Assembly (NCBI GenBank): GCA_016868055.1
Contig: VGHX01000001.1
Location: forward strand, 1 to 64,000
Source: Betaproteobacteria bacterium
GTDB lineage: Bacteria; Pseudomonadota; Gammaproteobacteria; Burkholderiales; Burkholderiaceae_D
Length of the DNA: 64,000 bases
Direction of reading: 5' to 3'
Of the stretch, positions 21,486 to 33,690 are shown piece by piece. A program made the position numbers and the translations under genes. Every line of letters begins with the position of its first letter. Positions within the stretch are counted from its first letter, which is position 1. Below the pieces are notes generated by a model. That model was not told the DNA's origin. It searched no databases and saw nothing but the letters and a program-made list of their open reading frames with translations.

Positions 21486-22777
21486 CCTCTTTGCATAATC
21501 GTCATATTCAGCCGCTGATCCTCTCAGGGTTAGATGGCAATAACTGGCGCTTGGCTGACTACGTCAAGCGTGGCGGTTACTCTGCATTGCGCCGCATTCT
21601 GACCGAGGGCATCACGCCCGAGCAGGTGATTGCGGATTTGAAAGCGTCCGTTTTGCGCGGCCGTGGTGGCGCGGGATTCCCTACAGGTCTGAAGTGGAGT
21701 TTCATGCCGCGTGCATTTCCGGGCCAAAAATATTTGGTCTGTAATTCTGACGAAGGTGAGCCGGGTACATTCAAAGACCGCGACATCCTGCGTTATAACC
21801 CGCACACCGTGATCGAAGGCATGGCCATCGGTGCCTATGCCATGGGCATCACGGTGGGCTATAACTATATCCACGGCGAAGTGTGGGATGTGTACGAGCG
21901 ATTTGAAGAAGCCCTGGAAGAGGCGCGCGCGGCCGGCTTCCTCGGCGACAAAATTCTCGGCACTGATTTTTCATTTCAGCTGCATGCGTTTCATGGTTAC
22001 GGTGCCTACATCTGCGGTGAAGAGACGGCGCTACTGGAATCGATTGAAGGCAAAAAGGGCCAGCCACGCTTCAAGCCACCGTTTCCCGCCAGCTTTGGCT
22101 TGTACGGCAAGCCGACGACCATTAACAATACGGAGACGTTCGCTTCGGTACCCTTCATCATGAATGTGGGCCCCGAGGCGTATCTCGCCATCGGCAAGCC
22201 GAATAATGGCGGTACTAAAATTTTCTCGGTCTCCGGTGATGTCGCGCGTCCGGGTAACTACGAAGTACCGCTGGGTACACCGTTTGCAAAATTGCTTGAG
22301 CTTGCAGGCGGTATGCGAGACGGTAAGAAAATCAAAGGCGTCATACCTGGTGGTTCATCGATGCCGGTGATTCGCGGTGACGTCATGATGCAAACCGATA
22401 TGGACTATGACTCGATCGCGAAAGCGGGTTCCATGCTGGGCTCGGGCGCGGTGATCGTCATGAACGAAGAGCGCTGCATGGTGAAGTCACTGTTGCGGCT
22501 ATCGTACTTCTATTACGAAGAATCGTGCGGTCAATGCACACCGTGCAGAGAAGGCACGGGCTGGTTGTATCGGATGGTGCACCGTATTGAGCATGGCGAG
22601 GGGCGTCCGGATGATCTCGACACCTTGCTTTCCGTGTGCGATGGTATTCAAGGCCGCACTATTTGTGCGCTGGGCGATGCTGCAGCCATGCCCGTACGCG
22701 CCATGATCAAGAATTACACCGACGAATTTGCGTACCACATCGAGCACAAGCGCTGCATGGTGCCCGCTTACGTCTGA
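21482..22777 (+). CDS. nuoF: NADH-quinone oxidoreductase subunit F
   Basis: [34 protein letters not shown]. Confidence 0.97.
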   Translation: MTSLHNRHIQPLILSGLDGNNWRLADYVKRGGYSALRRILTEGITPEQVIADLKASVLRGRGGAGFPTGLKWSFMPRAFPGQKYLVCNSDEGEPGTFKDRDILRYNPHTVIEGMAIGAYAMGITVGYNYIHGEVWDVYERFEEALEEARAAGFLGDKILGTDFSFQLHAFHGYGAYICGEETALLESIEGKKGQPRFKPPFPASFGLYGKPTTINNTETFASVPFIMNVGPEAYLAIGKPNNGGTKIFSVSGDVARPGNYEVPLGTPFAKLLELAGGMRDGKKIKGVIPGGSSMPVIRGDVMMQTDMDYDSIAKAGSMLGSGAVIVMNEERCMVKSLLRLSYFYYEESCGQCTPCREGTGWLYRMVHRIEHGEGRPDDLDTLLSVCDGIQGRTICALGDAAAMPVRAMIKNYTDEFAYHIEHKRCMVPAYV

Positions 22778-22788
22778 CCGGAACGATC

Positions 22789-25125
22789 ATGCTAGAGATT
22801 GAAATTGACGGTAAGAAGGTCGAGGTGCCCGAGGGCAGCATGGTGATGGATGCTGCCAATCAGCTCGGCACCTACATTCCGCATTTTTGTTACCACAAAA
22901 AATTATCGATCGCGGCCAACTGCCGTATGTGCCTGGTCGAGGTCGAGAAGGCACCGAAGGCGCTGCCGGCCTGTGCAACGCCTGTCACGCAAGGCATGGT
23001 GGTGCGCACCCACAGCGAGAAGGCGGTGCAGGCGCAAAAAGATGTGATGCAGTTCTTGCTGATCAATCATCCACTTGATTGCCCGATTTGCGATCAAGGT
23101 GGTGAGTGCCAGTTGCAAGATCTAGCGGTGGGCTATGGCCCATCTTCCTCGCGTTATCACGAAGAAAAACGCGTTGTACATGCCAAAGAAGCGGGCCCGC
23201 TAATCTCGATGAAAGAGATGAGTCGCTGCATTCATTGCACACGCTGCGTTCGCTTTGGCCAGGAAGTGGCTGGCGTGATGGAATTCGGCATGCTGGGTCG
23301 TGGCGAGCATTCCGAGATCAGTAGTTTCGTGAATGGTGCGGTGAGCTCTGAGCTGTCCGGCAACATGATTGATTTATGTCCTGTGGGTGCGTTAACGTCC
23401 AAGCCTTTCCGCTACAGCGCTCGTACCTGGGAGCTGTCGCGCCGTAAATCAGTCAGCCCGCACGACAGCTTGGGGTCGAATTTGATCGTGCAGGTCAAAG
23501 CGAACAAAGTCATGCGTGTGCTGCCGCTGGAGAACGAGGCGGTGAACGAGTGCTGGCTATCGGACCGCGATCGTTTTGCCTATGAAGGTTTGAATAGTGA
23601 CGAGCGTCTCACTGCGCCCATTCTCAAGCAGGGCGGTGAGTGGAAAACAGTCGACTGGCAAACCGCGCTGGACTATGTGGCGCAAGGCTTGCGCGGCATT
23701 CGCGACCAGCACGGCGCTGATGCGATTGCCTCAGTAGCCGCCCCTTACGCCACGCTGGAAGAGCTCTCACTGCTCGCCAAACTTACTCGCGGGCTCGGCT
23801 CTGATCATGTTGATTTCCGTTTGCGCCAGAGCGCAGCAGTAGCTGATACCACCTTCGTGCCCTGGCTAGGTATGCCGATCGCGGAAGTGGGGCAGTGTCG
23901 GCGCGTGTTTGTCATTGGTTCTCATCTCAGGAAAGACCATCCCTTGCTGACCGCGCGCCTGCGCGCTGCCGTCCAGCGTGGGGGTGCCAAGCTCTCTTTG
24001 CTGAATGCGAACGAGGGCATGCCTTTGATGGCTGTCGAAAATCACTTGATCGCTGCGCCATCCGATTGGCTCGGGCAACTTGCCGACGTAGCGGTTGCCG
24101 TCGCGCAGGCAAAAAATATGTCGGTACCCGCGGAGTTCGCCAAGCGTAATCCATCTCCGACGGCCGTAGCGATTGCCAAGAGCCTGCTCTCCGCAGAGCC
24201 GCGCGCGGTGCTGTTGGGTAACGCGGCCGCGCATCACCCGCAGACTGCACAGTTACACGCAATTGCACAGTGGATTGCAGCGCAGACAGACGCCAAGTTT
24301 GGGTATCTCACCGAAGCCGCGAATACCGTGGGCGGCTACATCGCGAATGCGACACCGGCAGATCGTTCGGTCGCGCAGAGTTTCTTCGACAAGCCGAAGA
24401 AAGCCTATCTGGTTTTGCACGCAGAGCCAGAACTGGATTGCGCTAATCCTCATCAGGCACGCGCTGCGCTGGATCAGGCCGATATGGTGGTGCTGATGTC
24501 GCCTTACAAGCATGGCACTGAGTACGCAGATGTGCTGTTACCCGTGTCACCTTTCTCCGAAACCTCAGGTACGTTCATTAACGCTGAGGGGCGTGTTCAG
24601 AGCTTTAATGGCAGCACACGGCCGCTGGCAGAGACGCGCCCGGGATGGAAAGTGCTGCGGGTGCTGGGTAATCTGCTCGCACTGGATGGCTTCAATTATG
24701 AAAGCTCGGAAGACATACGCACCGAGTTGCTCGGTGCGGGTGCGCCCGAAGGTTTGGATGTTTCATCGCGGCTGAATAATCGCAGTGATCTACCACTGCC
24801 AGCGCCTGGCGCCAGCAGCGCTGAGCTCGAGCGCGCCGCTGACGTACCTTTATATTTCACCGATGGCATTGTGCGCCGCGCCGAATCCCTGCAGCAAACA
24901 GGGGATGCACGGCCGCCACGTGCCGTGCTGTCGGCGAGTTTGGCGCAAAAGCTTGGTGTGAGTGAAGGCGCGAGTGTGCGTGTCAAGCAGGGCAGCGCGA
25001 GCACGGTGCTGCCTTGTGCCATCGATGCTAGCCAGCCAGACAATGTGGTGCGTATTGCAGCGGGCCACGCGGATACATCAACACTGGGCCCAATGTTTGG
25101 TGCGATCTCGGTGGAGAAAGTCTGA
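22789..25125 (+). CDS. nuoG: NADH-quinone oxidoreductase subunit G
   Basis: [57 protein letters not shown]; Fe-S cluster motifs. ORF track starts upstream at 22636. Confidence 0.96.
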   Translation: MLEIEIDGKKVEVPEGSMVMDAANQLGTYIPHFCYHKKLSIAANCRMCLVEVEKAPKALPACATPVTQGMVVRTHSEKAVQAQKDVMQFLLINHPLDCPICDQGGECQLQDLAVGYGPSSSRYHEEKRVVHAKEAGPLISMKEMSRCIHCTRCVRFGQEVAGVMEFGMLGRGEHSEISSFVNGAVSSELSGNMIDLCPVGALTSKPFRYSARTWELSRRKSVSPHDSLGSNLIVQVKANKVMRVLPLENEAVNECWLSDRDRFAYEGLNSDERLTAPILKQGGEWKTVDWQTALDYVAQGLRGIRDQHGADAIASVAAPYATLEELSLLAKLTRGLGSDHVDFRLRQSAAVADTTFVPWLGMPIAEVGQCRRVFVIGSHLRKDHPLLTARLRAAVQRGGAKLSLLNANEGMPLMAVENHLIAAPSDWLGQLADVAVAVAQAKNMSVPAEFAKRNPSPTAVAIAKSLLSAEPRAVLLGNAAAHHPQTAQLHAIAQWIAAQTDAKFGYLTEAANTVGGYIANATPADRSVAQSFFDKPKKAYLVLHAEPELDCANPHQARAALDQADMVVLMSPYKHGTEYADVLLPVSPFSETSGTFINAEGRVQSFNGSTRPLAETRPGWKVLRVLGNLLALDGFNYESSEDIRTELLGAGAPEGLDVSSRLNNRSDLPLPAPGASSAELERAADVPLYFTDGIVRRAESLQQTGDARPPRAVLSASLAQKLGVSEGASVRVKQGSASTVLPCAIDASQPDNVVRIAAGHADTSTLGPMFGAISVEKV

Positions 25126-26189
25126 TGGACTTGCTGAGCCAACTCACCGCAACCGGCGAGAGCATGCTCGGCCCATGGTGGCCGATCGCCTGGAATCTGA
25201 TCAAGATCGTGGCGATCGTGCTGCCCCTGATGGGCTGTGTTGCTTATCTCACGCTGTGGGAACGCAAGATGATCGGTTGGATGCATGTGCGTCTCGGACC
25301 CAACCGAGTTGGCCCGGCGGGCTTACTGCAGCCAATTGCTGATGCACTGAAGTTGCTGCTGAAAGAGATCGTTGTACCTGCGAAAGCGAACAAGGGTTTG
25401 TTCGTACTGGCGCCCGTCATGACCATCATGCCTGCGCTGGCCGCCTGGTCGGTGGTGCCGTTCGGGCCAGACAAAGCGCTCGCCAACATCAACGCGGGTC
25501 TGCTATTTCTGATGGCGATTACTTCGCTTGAAGTGTACGGCGTGATCGTTGCTGGATGGGCTTCAAATTCCAAATACGCGTTCCTTGGTGCCATGCGTGC
25601 GTCGGCACAGATGGTGTCCTATGAAATCGCGATGGGCTTCGTGCTGGTGATTGTGCTGATGGTATCTGGCAGCTTGAATCTGTCGGAAATCGTCGGCGGT
25701 CAGCTCAAAGGCGCGGGCGCCAACATGGGACTCAACTTCTTGTCGTGGAACTGGCTGCCCTTGTTGCCGATGTTTGGGGTCTACATTATTTCCGGTATCG
25801 CAGAGACCTCGCGTCATCCGTTTGATGTGGTCGAGGGCGAATCAGAAATCGTTGCCGGCCACATGGTGGAATACTCCGGCATGTCATTCGCGATGTTCTT
25901 CCTCGCTGAATACGCCAACATGATTCTGATTTCCATGCTGGCGACGTTAATGTTCCTCGGCGGCTGGGGAGCGCCGCTGGCGATTCTGGATTTCATCCCG
26001 GGCTGGATCTGGCTCGGTATCAAGACCTTCTTTGTGGTCTCGATCTTCATCTGGGTGCGCGCGTCATTCCCGCGCTACCGCTACGACCAGATCATGCGGC
26101 TGGGCTGGAAGATATTCATTCCGCTGACAGTTGTGTATCTGGTGATTGTCGCGGTCTGGATGCAGACCTCTTGGAATATTTGGAAGTAG
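25125..26189 (+). CDS. nuoH: NADH-quinone oxidoreductase subunit H
   Basis: [52 protein letters not shown]. Confidence 0.97.
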   Translation: MDLLSQLTATGESMLGPWWPIAWNLIKIVAIVLPLMGCVAYLTLWERKMIGWMHVRLGPNRVGPAGLLQPIADALKLLLKEIVVPAKANKGLFVLAPVMTIMPALAAWSVVPFGPDKALANINAGLLFLMAITSLEVYGVIVAGWASNSKYAFLGAMRASAQMVSYEIAMGFVLVIVLMVSGSLNLSEIVGGQLKGAGANMGLNFLSWNWLPLLPMFGVYIISGIAETSRHPFDVVEGESEIVAGHMVEYSGMSFAMFFLAEYANMILISMLATLMFLGGWGAPLAILDFIPGWIWLGIKTFFVVSIFIWVRASFPRYRYDQIMRLGWKIFIPLTVVYLVIVAVWMQTSWNIWK

Positions 26190-26202
26190 GAGGGGCATAA
26201 CG

Positions 26203-26691
26203 ATGGAAGCGATCAAAGATTTCCTCGGTAGCCTGATGCTGCGCGAGTTGTTCAAGGGGCTGGCACTCACCGGCCGCTACATGTTCGCTCGTAAGATTAC
26301 GGTGCAGTTCCCGGAAGAGAAAACGCCGATGTCGCCGCGCTTCCGTGGTCTGCATGCCTTGCGCCGATATCCAAATGGTGAAGAGCGCTGCATTGCCTGC
26401 AAGCTGTGCGAGGCGGTATGTCCCGCGATGGCGATCAGCATCGAATCCGAGCAGCGTGACGACGGTACTCGCCGCACCACGCGCTATGACATCGACCTGA
26501 CAAAGTGTATTTTCTGCGGCTTCTGCGAAGAATCCTGCCCGGTCGACTCGATTGTCGAGACGCATATTCTCGAGTACCACGGCGAGAAGCGCGGCGATCT
26601 GTACTACACCAAGAACATGCTGCTGGCGATCGGTGACCGCTATGAATCCGAGATTGCGGCTAACCGGGCCGCCGACGCTCGCTACCGATAA
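26203..26691 (+). CDS. nuoI: NADH-quinone oxidoreductase subunit I
   Basis: Two 4Fe-4S motifs [12 protein letters not shown] and [12 protein letters not shown]. Start 26203 preferred over the ORF-track start 26146. Confidence 0.96.
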   Translation: MEAIKDFLGSLMLRELFKGLALTGRYMFARKITVQFPEEKTPMSPRFRGLHALRRYPNGEERCIACKLCEAVCPAMAISIESEQRDDGTRRTTRYDIDLTKCIFCGFCEESCPVDSIVETHILEYHGEKRGDLYYTKNMLLAIGDRYESEIAANRAADARYR

Positions 26692-26698
26692 GCTGATG

Positions 26699-27349
26699 AT
26701 GAACGCGGCCACCTTATTGTTCTATGCGTTTGCAGCTTTGCTGGTATTCGCAGCACTGCGCGTGGTAACAGACCGCAATCCGGTCCATGCCGCGCTTTAC
26801 CTCATTCTTTCTTTCTTCTCGGCGTCGGCGATCTGGATGCTGCTGAAAGCAGAATTTCTCGCCATCGTCTTAGTACTGGTGTACGTCGGCGCAGTGATGG
26901 TGCTGTTCCTGTTTGTAGTGATGATGCTCGATATCGATATGGCCAAACTACGTGCCGGTATCTGGGGTCATTTGCCCTTTGCGGTAACGATTGGCGGTGT
27001 GATCGCGCTCGAGATGGCGGCAGTGCTGGTCAATGCCTTCATTGGTCAACCCGAGGCGGCTGCCAGCAACATCGGTGACACCAAGGCGCTGGGCAAGCTG
27101 ATCTACACGCACTATCTCTACCCCTTCGAGATTGCTTCGATTATCTTGCTGGCCGCGATGGTGGCGGCAGTCGCATTAACGCTGCGTCGTCGTAAAGACA
27201 GAAAGTATTTTGATCCCGGCTTGGCTGTTAAGACCCAGCGCAATGACCGCGTGCGTATCGTTAGCATGGCAGCCGAGTCTAACCGCGCCGGTGCTGCCGA
27301 TGCTGGTGTTACACCCACAGCCGCATCCGGGGCTGCTGAGAAAGCATGA
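26699..27349 (+). CDS. nuoJ: NADH-quinone oxidoreductase subunit J
   Basis: [53 protein letters not shown]. Confidence 0.95.
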   Translation: MNAATLLFYAFAALLVFAALRVVTDRNPVHAALYLILSFFSASAIWMLLKAEFLAIVLVLVYVGAVMVLFLFVVMMLDIDMAKLRAGIWGHLPFAVTIGGVIALEMAAVLVNAFIGQPEAAASNIGDTKALGKLIYTHYLYPFEIASIILLAAMVAAVALTLRRRKDRKYFDPGLAVKTQRNDRVRIVSMAAESNRAGAADAGVTPTAASGAAEKA

Positions 27350-27356
27350 TGCTTGC

Positions 27357-27665
27357 ATGAATTTGACCCTCGCGCATTTCCTGACTCTCGGTGCGATTCT
27401 GTTCGCCATCGCGGTGGTCGGCATTTTTCTCAATCGCCGCAATGTGATTATTCTGCTGATGGCGATCGAGCTCATGCTGCTCTCGGTGAACATGAACTTC
27501 ATCGCGTTTTCGCATTATTTGGGTGATGCCGCCGGCCAGATTTTTGTGTTCTTCATTCTTACGGTTGCGGCAGCAGAGTCAGCGATTGGTTTAGCGATTT
27601 TGGTGGTCTTGTTCCGTAACCTGAACACCATCAATGTGGAAGAACTTGATCGGCTCAAGGGCTGA
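27357..27665 (+). CDS. nuoK: NADH-quinone oxidoreductase subunit K
   Basis: [48 protein letters not shown]. Confidence 0.97.
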   Translation: MNLTLAHFLTLGAILFAIAVVGIFLNRRNVIILLMAIELMLLSVNMNFIAFSHYLGDAAGQIFVFFILTVAAAESAIGLAILVVLFRNLNTINVEELDRLKG

Positions 27666-27691
27666 TCTGACCCATACCAGACAAGGTTCAC

Positions 27692-29707
27692 ATGGCAGCA
27701 CAACTTAATCCCGATCTCTTGCTTGCTGTTCCGCTGGCGCCGCTGGCGGGCTCCATGATTGCTGGTTTATTTGGCACGCGTTTTTTTGGTAATCTCATCG
27801 GCCGCGGCGTCTCGCACACCGTCACAATTCTTGGCGTACTGCTCGCTTTCCTGATTTCAGCGCATACGCTCAGCCTGGTTTTAGAAGGCGCACATTACAA
27901 CGGCTCGGTCTACACCTGGATGACACTGGGTGATCTGACGTTCGAGATCGGCTTTCTGATCGACAGCCTGACGGCGATGATGATGTGCGTGGTCGCCTTC
28001 GTCTCGCTGATGGTGCACATCTACACCATTGGCTACATGCATGACGACGAGGGCTATAACCGCTTCTTCTCGTATATCTCATTGTTTACCTTCGCGATGC
28101 TGATGCTCGTGATGAGCAACAACTTCTTGCAGCTGTTCTTCGGCTGGGAAGCGGTGGGCTTGGTGTCCTACTTGCTGATCGGCTTCTGGTTCAATCGGCC
28201 GACCGCAATTTTCGCCAACATGAAAGCGTTTCTGGTGAACCGCGTTGGCGACTTCGGTTTCATTCTCGGCATTGGGTTACTGCTCGCCTACGCCGGCTCC
28301 ATGAGCTATGCAGAGGTGTTTGCGAAGCGCGAGGCGATCGCTGCGATGACACTGCCCGGTACCGACTGGTCTTTAATGACTGTTGCGTGCATCTGCTTGT
28401 TTATTGGCGCCATGGGCAAGTCGGCGCAATTCCCGCTGCATGTGTGGCTGCCGGATTCCATGGAAGGCCCGACACCGATTTCTGCGTTGATTCACGCAGC
28501 GACGATGGTCACCGCAGGTATTTTCATGGTGACCCGTATGTCGCCCTTGTTCGAGCTTTCTGAAACCGCATTGTCTTTCGTGCTGGTGATCGGCGCCATT
28601 ACCGCGCTGTTCATGGGCTTCCTGGGCATCATTCAAAACGACATCAAGCGGGTGGTGGCGTACTCCACGTTATCCCAGCTCGGCTACATGACGGTGGCGC
28701 TTGGTGCATCGGCCTACTCAGTCGCAGTGTTTCATTTGATGACCCACGCTTTCTTTAAGGCCTTGCTGTTCCTGGGCGCCGGTGCGGTGATCATTGGCAT
28801 GCACCATGATCAGGACATCCGCAACATGGGCGGCTTGTCGAAATACATGCCGGTCACCTGGATCACCAGCCTGCTGGGTTCGTTGGCGCTGATCGGTACG
28901 CCGTTCTTCTCGGGTTTTTACTCCAAAGACTCGATCGTCGAAGCGGTCCATGCAACGCATATTCCTGGTGCTGGTTTCGCCCTGTTTGCGGTACTGGCCG
29001 GTGTGTTCGTGACGGCGTTCTATTCCTTCCGTATGTACTTCCTGGTATTCCACGGCGAGGAGCGCTTCGGTAAGTCGCACACTGATGACCATGATCATCA
29101 CGGCGAGCACCATGGTTTAGCGCCGGGCGAGAAGCCGCATGAGGCGCCTTGGGTCGTGACCTTGCCGCTGGTATTACTTGCAATCCCTTCGGTCTTCATC
29201 GGCTTCATCACTATCGGTCCGATGTTGTTTGGTGATTTCTTCAAGGGCGTGGTGTTTGTCAGTGCCGAGCATGGCGCAATGAAAGAGCTGGCCAAGGCGT
29301 TTCACGGACCACCCGAGATGGCCTTCCACGCGCTTACCACTGCGCCGTTCTGGTTGGCGGTTGCTGGTGTGGCCAGTGCGTACTACTGCTACATGGTCAA
29401 CCCACGTGTGCCGGCCTGGTTTTACGACACCTTCAAGAGCGTGCACACGCTGCTTGATAACAAATACTACATGGACAAGATCAACGAGCTGGTGTTTGCT
29501 GGCGGCGCGCGCGGTGTTGGCCGTGGCCTTTCCAAGGTCGGTGATCAGACCATCATCGATGGTCTGATGGTTAACGGAAGCGCGCATGTCGTCGGCTGGT
29601 TCGCCGGCATCACCCGCACGCTGCAGACCGGCTACATCTACCACTACGCCTTCACCATGATTCTTGCAGTGGCGATTTATCTCGGCTACTTGCTGATGTC
29701 CGCTTGA
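27692..29707 (+). CDS. nuoL: NADH-quinone oxidoreductase subunit L
   Basis: [51 protein letters not shown]. Confidence 0.98.
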   Translation: MAAQLNPDLLLAVPLAPLAGSMIAGLFGTRFFGNLIGRGVSHTVTILGVLLAFLISAHTLSLVLEGAHYNGSVYTWMTLGDLTFEIGFLIDSLTAMMMCVVAFVSLMVHIYTIGYMHDDEGYNRFFSYISLFTFAMLMLVMSNNFLQLFFGWEAVGLVSYLLIGFWFNRPTAIFANMKAFLVNRVGDFGFILGIGLLLAYAGSMSYAEVFAKREAIAAMTLPGTDWSLMTVACICLFIGAMGKSAQFPLHVWLPDSMEGPTPISALIHAATMVTAGIFMVTRMSPLFELSETALSFVLVIGAITALFMGFLGIIQNDIKRVVAYSTLSQLGYMTVALGASAYSVAVFHLMTHAFFKALLFLGAGAVIIGMHHDQDIRNMGGLSKYMPVTWITSLLGSLALIGTPFFSGFYSKDSIVEAVHATHIPGAGFALFAVLAGVFVTAFYSFRMYFLVFHGEERFGKSHTDDHDHHGEHHGLAPGEKPHEAPWVVTLPLVLLAIPSVFIGFITIGPMLFGDFFKGVVFVSAEHGAMKELAKAFHGPPEMAFHALTTAPFWLAVAGVASAYYCYMVNPRVPAWFYDTFKSVHTLLDNKYYMDKINELVFAGGARGVGRGLSKVGDQTIIDGLMVNGSAHVVGWFAGITRTLQTGYIYHYAFTMILAVAIYLGYLLMSA

Positions 29708-29756
29708 TCTTATTGCCTACTAACGAGCGCCAAGCCCCTCAACCCGAGCACAATCC

Positions 29757-31247
29757 ATGACGCAACCGATGACACCTTTTCTGAGCCTCGCGATCTGGGT
29801 GCCGATCATCTTCGGTGTCTTGGTCTTAATGAAAGGCGGCGAGCATCGTGAGCCACAGGCTCGCTTACTTGCGCTGATCGGTTCGCTGGTGAGCTTCATG
29901 ATCACGCTGCCAATTGTGCTTGGCTTTTATCCCGCGGCTCATGGTTTGCAGTTCGTGGAAAAGTCAGAATGGATTCCGCGCTTTAATGTTTACTACCATC
30001 TGGGTATCGATGGTCTCTCGTTATGGTTTTTACCATTGACAGCGTTCATTACTGTGCTGGTGGTGATCGCTGGCTGGGAGGTGATCGAAAAGCGCGTTGC
30101 GCAGTACTTCGGCTCTTTTCTGATTCTCTCCGGCGCAATGATCGGCGTGTTTTGCGCCGCTGATGCGCTGCTGTTCTTCGTGTTTTTCGAGGCAACACTG
30201 ATTCCGATGTTCATCATCATCGGTGTCTGGGGTGGGCCGCGCCGCGTCTACGCAGCGATCAAATTCTTCCTGTACACCTTCCTCGGCTCGCTGATGATGC
30301 TGGTGGCGTTGATCTGGTTGTACTTCCAGTCAGGAAGCTTCGACATTAGCGCGTGGCACAAGCTGCCGATTGCGCTGGAGGCGCAGATCTGGGTGTTCCT
30401 CGCGTTCTTGCTGGCCTTCGCAGTCAAGGTGCCGATGTGGCCGGTACATACCTGGTTGCCGGATGCGCACGTTGAGGCGCCCACCGGAGGCTCTGCCGTG
30501 CTGGCTGCGATTATGCTGAAGCTGGGTGGCTATGGTTTTTTGCGTTTCTCGTTGCCGATCGCACCCGACGCCAGCCAGGCTTTATCTGGCGTCATGATCA
30601 CCTTGTCGCTGATTGCCGTGATCTACATCGGTCTGGTGGCGTTGGTGCAGACGGATATGAAAAAGCTGGTGGCTTACTCGTCCATCGCCCACATGGGTTT
30701 TGTGACCTTGGGCTTTTTCATGTTTGGTGAACTGGCGGTACAGGGCGCGCTGATGCAAATGATTTCGCATGGTTTCGTATCAGGCGCGATGTTCCTCTGC
30801 ATTGGCGTGCTATACGACCGCATGCACTCGCGCCAAATCGCCGACTACGGCGGTGTCGTTAACACCATGCCGCGCTTTGCTGCCTTGTTTGTATTGTTCT
30901 CGTTAGCGAATGCCGGGCTGCCGGGTACCTCGGGCTTCATCGGTGAGTTCATGGTGATTCTCGGTGCCGTCGAGTACAACTTCGCCATCGGCTTACTGGC
31001 GGCGACTGCGTTAATTCTTGGTGCAGCGTATTCGCTGTGGCTTGTCAAGCGCGTGGTGTTCGGTGAGGTGGGTAACGAGAACGTGGCCACGCTGCAAGAT
31101 GTATCGATGCGCGAATTTCTGATTCTTGGTGTGCTCGCGATCGCGACGATTTGGATGGGTGTGCATCCCGCACCGTTCACTGATCTTACTCAGACCTCGG
31201 TGGTCGATCTGCTGAGGCATATCGCTATCAGCAAGATCCCGCAATAA
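29757..31247 (+). CDS. nuoM: NADH-quinone oxidoreductase subunit M
   Basis: VKVPMWPVHTWLPDAHVEAPTGGSAVLAAIMLKLGGYGFLRFSLP. Confidence 0.98.
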   Translation: MTQPMTPFLSLAIWVPIIFGVLVLMKGGEHREPQARLLALIGSLVSFMITLPIVLGFYPAAHGLQFVEKSEWIPRFNVYYHLGIDGLSLWFLPLTAFITVLVVIAGWEVIEKRVAQYFGSFLILSGAMIGVFCAADALLFFVFFEATLIPMFIIIGVWGGPRRVYAAIKFFLYTFLGSLMMLVALIWLYFQSGSFDISAWHKLPIALEAQIWVFLAFLLAFAVKVPMWPVHTWLPDAHVEAPTGGSAVLAAIMLKLGGYGFLRFSLPIAPDASQALSGVMITLSLIAVIYIGLVALVQTDMKKLVAYSSIAHMGFVTLGFFMFGELAVQGALMQMISHGFVSGAMFLCIGVLYDRMHSRQIADYGGVVNTMPRFAALFVLFSLANAGLPGTSGFIGEFMVILGAVEYNFAIGLLAATALILGAAYSLWLVKRVVFGEVGNENVATLQDVSMREFLILGVLAIATIWMGVHPAPFTDLTQTSVVDLLRHIAISKIPQ

Positions 31248-31261
31248 GTCAGGAAATCACA

Positions 31262-32749
31262 ATGACTGAGTTGAACTACGAATTAGCGGGCGCAGAAATT
31301 TTCCTTGCGGTTGCGACCATGGTCGTGATGGTGGCTGGATTATTCGCCGATGAAGAAAAAACACCGCTGAGTCACCGCCTGTCTTTACTCGTTATCGCGG
31401 TGACTGCCGTTCTTACGATCAGTGACTTTGCGGTGCCGGGCTCCGTGTACGCATTTGATCATGGCTATGTGCTCGATCCGATGGCAAGCCTGCTGAAATG
31501 CTGTGCCGCTGTCGCAACCTTCCTCACGCTGGTCTATGCGCGTACCTACTCCAATCAACGCGGCATGTTGGGTGGCAATCTGTCCGGCGAATTTTATGTC
31601 TTGGCATTGCTTACCCTTCTGGGTCAGATGATCATGATCTCGGGCAATAGCTTCCTGGTGATCTACCTGGGTCTGGAGCTGATGTCGTTGTCGCTGTATG
31701 CCTTGGTGGCTTTGCGGCGCGATCATGCTATCTCTACCGAGGCCTCAATGAAGTATTTCGTGCTGGGTGCCTTAGCCTCTGGTTTCATGCTGTACGGCAT
31801 GTCGATGATTTACGGCGCGACCGGTTCGCTGGTGATGAGCAAGATCGCGCAGGTGGTTGCGAGCGGCAGCGCCAACAAGACAGTGCTTGCGCTTGGCTTG
31901 GTGTTTTTGGTGTCTGGCTTGGCGTTCAAGCTGTCGGCCGCACCTTTTCACATGTGGGCGCCCGATGTTTACCATGGTGCGCCAACCTCGGTCACGCTGC
32001 TGATTGGTGGCGCACCCAAGCTCGCTGCATTTGCGGTGATCATTCGAATTCTGGTCGAGGGGCTGGGCGGCTTGGCGGGCGAGTGGCAGCAGATGATGAT
32101 TGTGCTGGCGGTGGTGTCGCTTATTGTTGGCAATATCACTGCAATCGCCCAGACCAATATCAAGCGCATGCTGGCGTATTCCACCATCTCGCAGATGGGT
32201 TTCTTGCTGCTCGGTTTGTTATCGGGCGTGTTCGATGGCAGCGATGCTGCATCAGCCGCGAATGCCTATAGCTCTGCCATGTTTTATGTGATCACCTATG
32301 TGCTGACTACCGTGGGTAGCTTCGCAGTGATCTTGTTCTTGTCGCGCAGCGGTTTTGAGGCAGATCATCTCGATGATTTCAAAGGACTCAACCAGCGCAG
32401 CCCGTGGTTCGCGGCGATCATGATGGTGTTGCTGCTCTCGCTTGCGGGTGTGCCCCCGATGGTCGGCTTCTACGCCAAGCTCGCAGTCTTGCAGGCGGCG
32501 TTGGCGGCAGGGCATCTCGGCCTGGTTGTTTTCGCCGTACTGGCGTCCTTGGTCAGTGCCTATTACTACCTACGCGTGGTGAAGCTGATGTACTTCGATG
32601 AGCCGGCGGATGCCGAAGTCATCGAGGCCAACGGCGGTTTGCGACTGGCTTTGTCACTCAACGGTATCGCCGTCGTGCTTCTTGGTGTGTTGCCCGGGCC
32701 TTTGATGGCGGCTTGTGTCTACGCCATGACGCAAGCACTCGCTTCTTGA
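31262..32749 (+). CDS. nuoN: NADH-quinone oxidoreductase subunit N
   Basis: FKLSAAPFHMWAPDVYHGAPTSVTLLIGGAPKLAAF. Confidence 0.98.
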   Translation: MTELNYELAGAEIFLAVATMVVMVAGLFADEEKTPLSHRLSLLVIAVTAVLTISDFAVPGSVYAFDHGYVLDPMASLLKCCAAVATFLTLVYARTYSNQRGMLGGNLSGEFYVLALLTLLGQMIMISGNSFLVIYLGLELMSLSLYALVALRRDHAISTEASMKYFVLGALASGFMLYGMSMIYGATGSLVMSKIAQVVASGSANKTVLALGLVFLVSGLAFKLSAAPFHMWAPDVYHGAPTSVTLLIGGAPKLAAFAVIIRILVEGLGGLAGEWQQMMIVLAVVSLIVGNITAIAQTNIKRMLAYSTISQMGFLLLGLLSGVFDGSDAASAANAYSSAMFYVITYVLTTVGSFAVILFLSRSGFEADHLDDFKGLNQRSPWFAAIMMVLLLSLAGVPPMVGFYAKLAVLQAALAAGHLGLVVFAVLASLVSAYYYLRVVKLMYFDEPADAEVIEANGGLRLALSLNGIAVVLLGVLPGPLMAACVYAMTQALAS

Positions 32750-32762
32750 TCCCGTATCTTCA

Positions 32763-33068
32763 GTGAATTCTACTTCCGCTAGTTGGATGGTCATCGCGCT
32801 AATGGCGGTTTGCGCGAACTTTCCTTACTTTACCGAATCCTTGTTTGGCTTTTTCCGTCTGAAACACGGACCGAAATCACCGTTAGTTCGCATACTCGAG
32901 CTGATCGTGCTGTACTTCCTGGTGCTTGGTGTCGCCTACGCCATCGAGTCGTCGATCGGCAATGCCTTCCCCCAAGCCTGGCAATTCTATGCAGTTACCG
33001 TCTGCCTGTACCTCGTGCTCGGCTTTCCTGGTTTCGTACACCGTTACTTGCGTCGCAGAGCCAGCTGA
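32763..33068 (+). CDS. DUF2818 family membrane protein
   Basis: ~101-aa membrane protein directly downstream of nuoN, a characteristic betaproteobacterial neighbour. Confidence 0.8.
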   Translation: MNSTSASWMVIALMAVCANFPYFTESLFGFFRLKHGPKSPLVRILELIVLYFLVLGVAYAIESSIGNAFPQAWQFYAVTVCLYLVLGFPGFVHRYLRRRAS

Positions 33069-33138
33069 TTGGTGTCACTGTGGTCGCTTGACAGCCATAC
33101 TCGCAAGGAAAAATTTCAAAGCGTACTGATCGCAACGC

Positions 33139-33687
33139 ATGGATAAGCACCTCAAGGAAACATTAATTAGCAGCGAGCTTGTTTACGAGGGTAGCTTCTT
33201 ACAAGTTCGCCGCGATGTGGTGCGATTGCCCGATGGATCAGAAACTACTCGAGAGTATTTCCGTCATCCCGGTGCGGTAGTGATCATCCCGCTACTCGAT
33301 GACGGCCGCGTGCTGCTGGAGCGACAGTACCGATATCCCAACGATCGTGTATTCATCGAGCTACCTGCGGGCAAGCTGGCATATGGCGAAGACCCGCTGC
33401 TGTGTGCGCAGCGAGAGTTGCGCGAAGAAACCGGCTATAGCGCGTCCGACTGGCAGTTCATTTGCACTATCCACAATGCGATTGCTTACTCAGATGAGCA
33501 TCTCGATATTTTTCTTGCGCGAGGGCTGGTGTCGGGTGAGCAGCAACTCGATCCTGGTGAATTCCTTGAGTTGATCAGTGTCTCACCCGATGAGTTGATG
33601 ACATGGGTACGGGAAGGAAAAATCACCGATGTGAAGACGCTGATTGGCGCATTTTGGTTGGACAAAATATTACGCGGCGAGTGGTAG
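33139..33687 (+). CDS. NUDIX hydrolase (ADP-ribose pyrophosphatase-like)
   Basis: Nudix box GEDPLLCAQRELREETGYSA. Confidence 0.92.
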   Translation: MDKHLKETLISSELVYEGSFLQVRRDVVRLPDGSETTREYFRHPGAVVIIPLLDDGRVLLERQYRYPNDRVFIELPAGKLAYGEDPLLCAQRELREETGYSASDWQFICTIHNAIAYSDEHLDIFLARGLVSGEQQLDPGEFLELISVSPDELMTWVREGKITDVKTLIGAFWLDKILRGEW

Positions 33688-33690
33688 GCT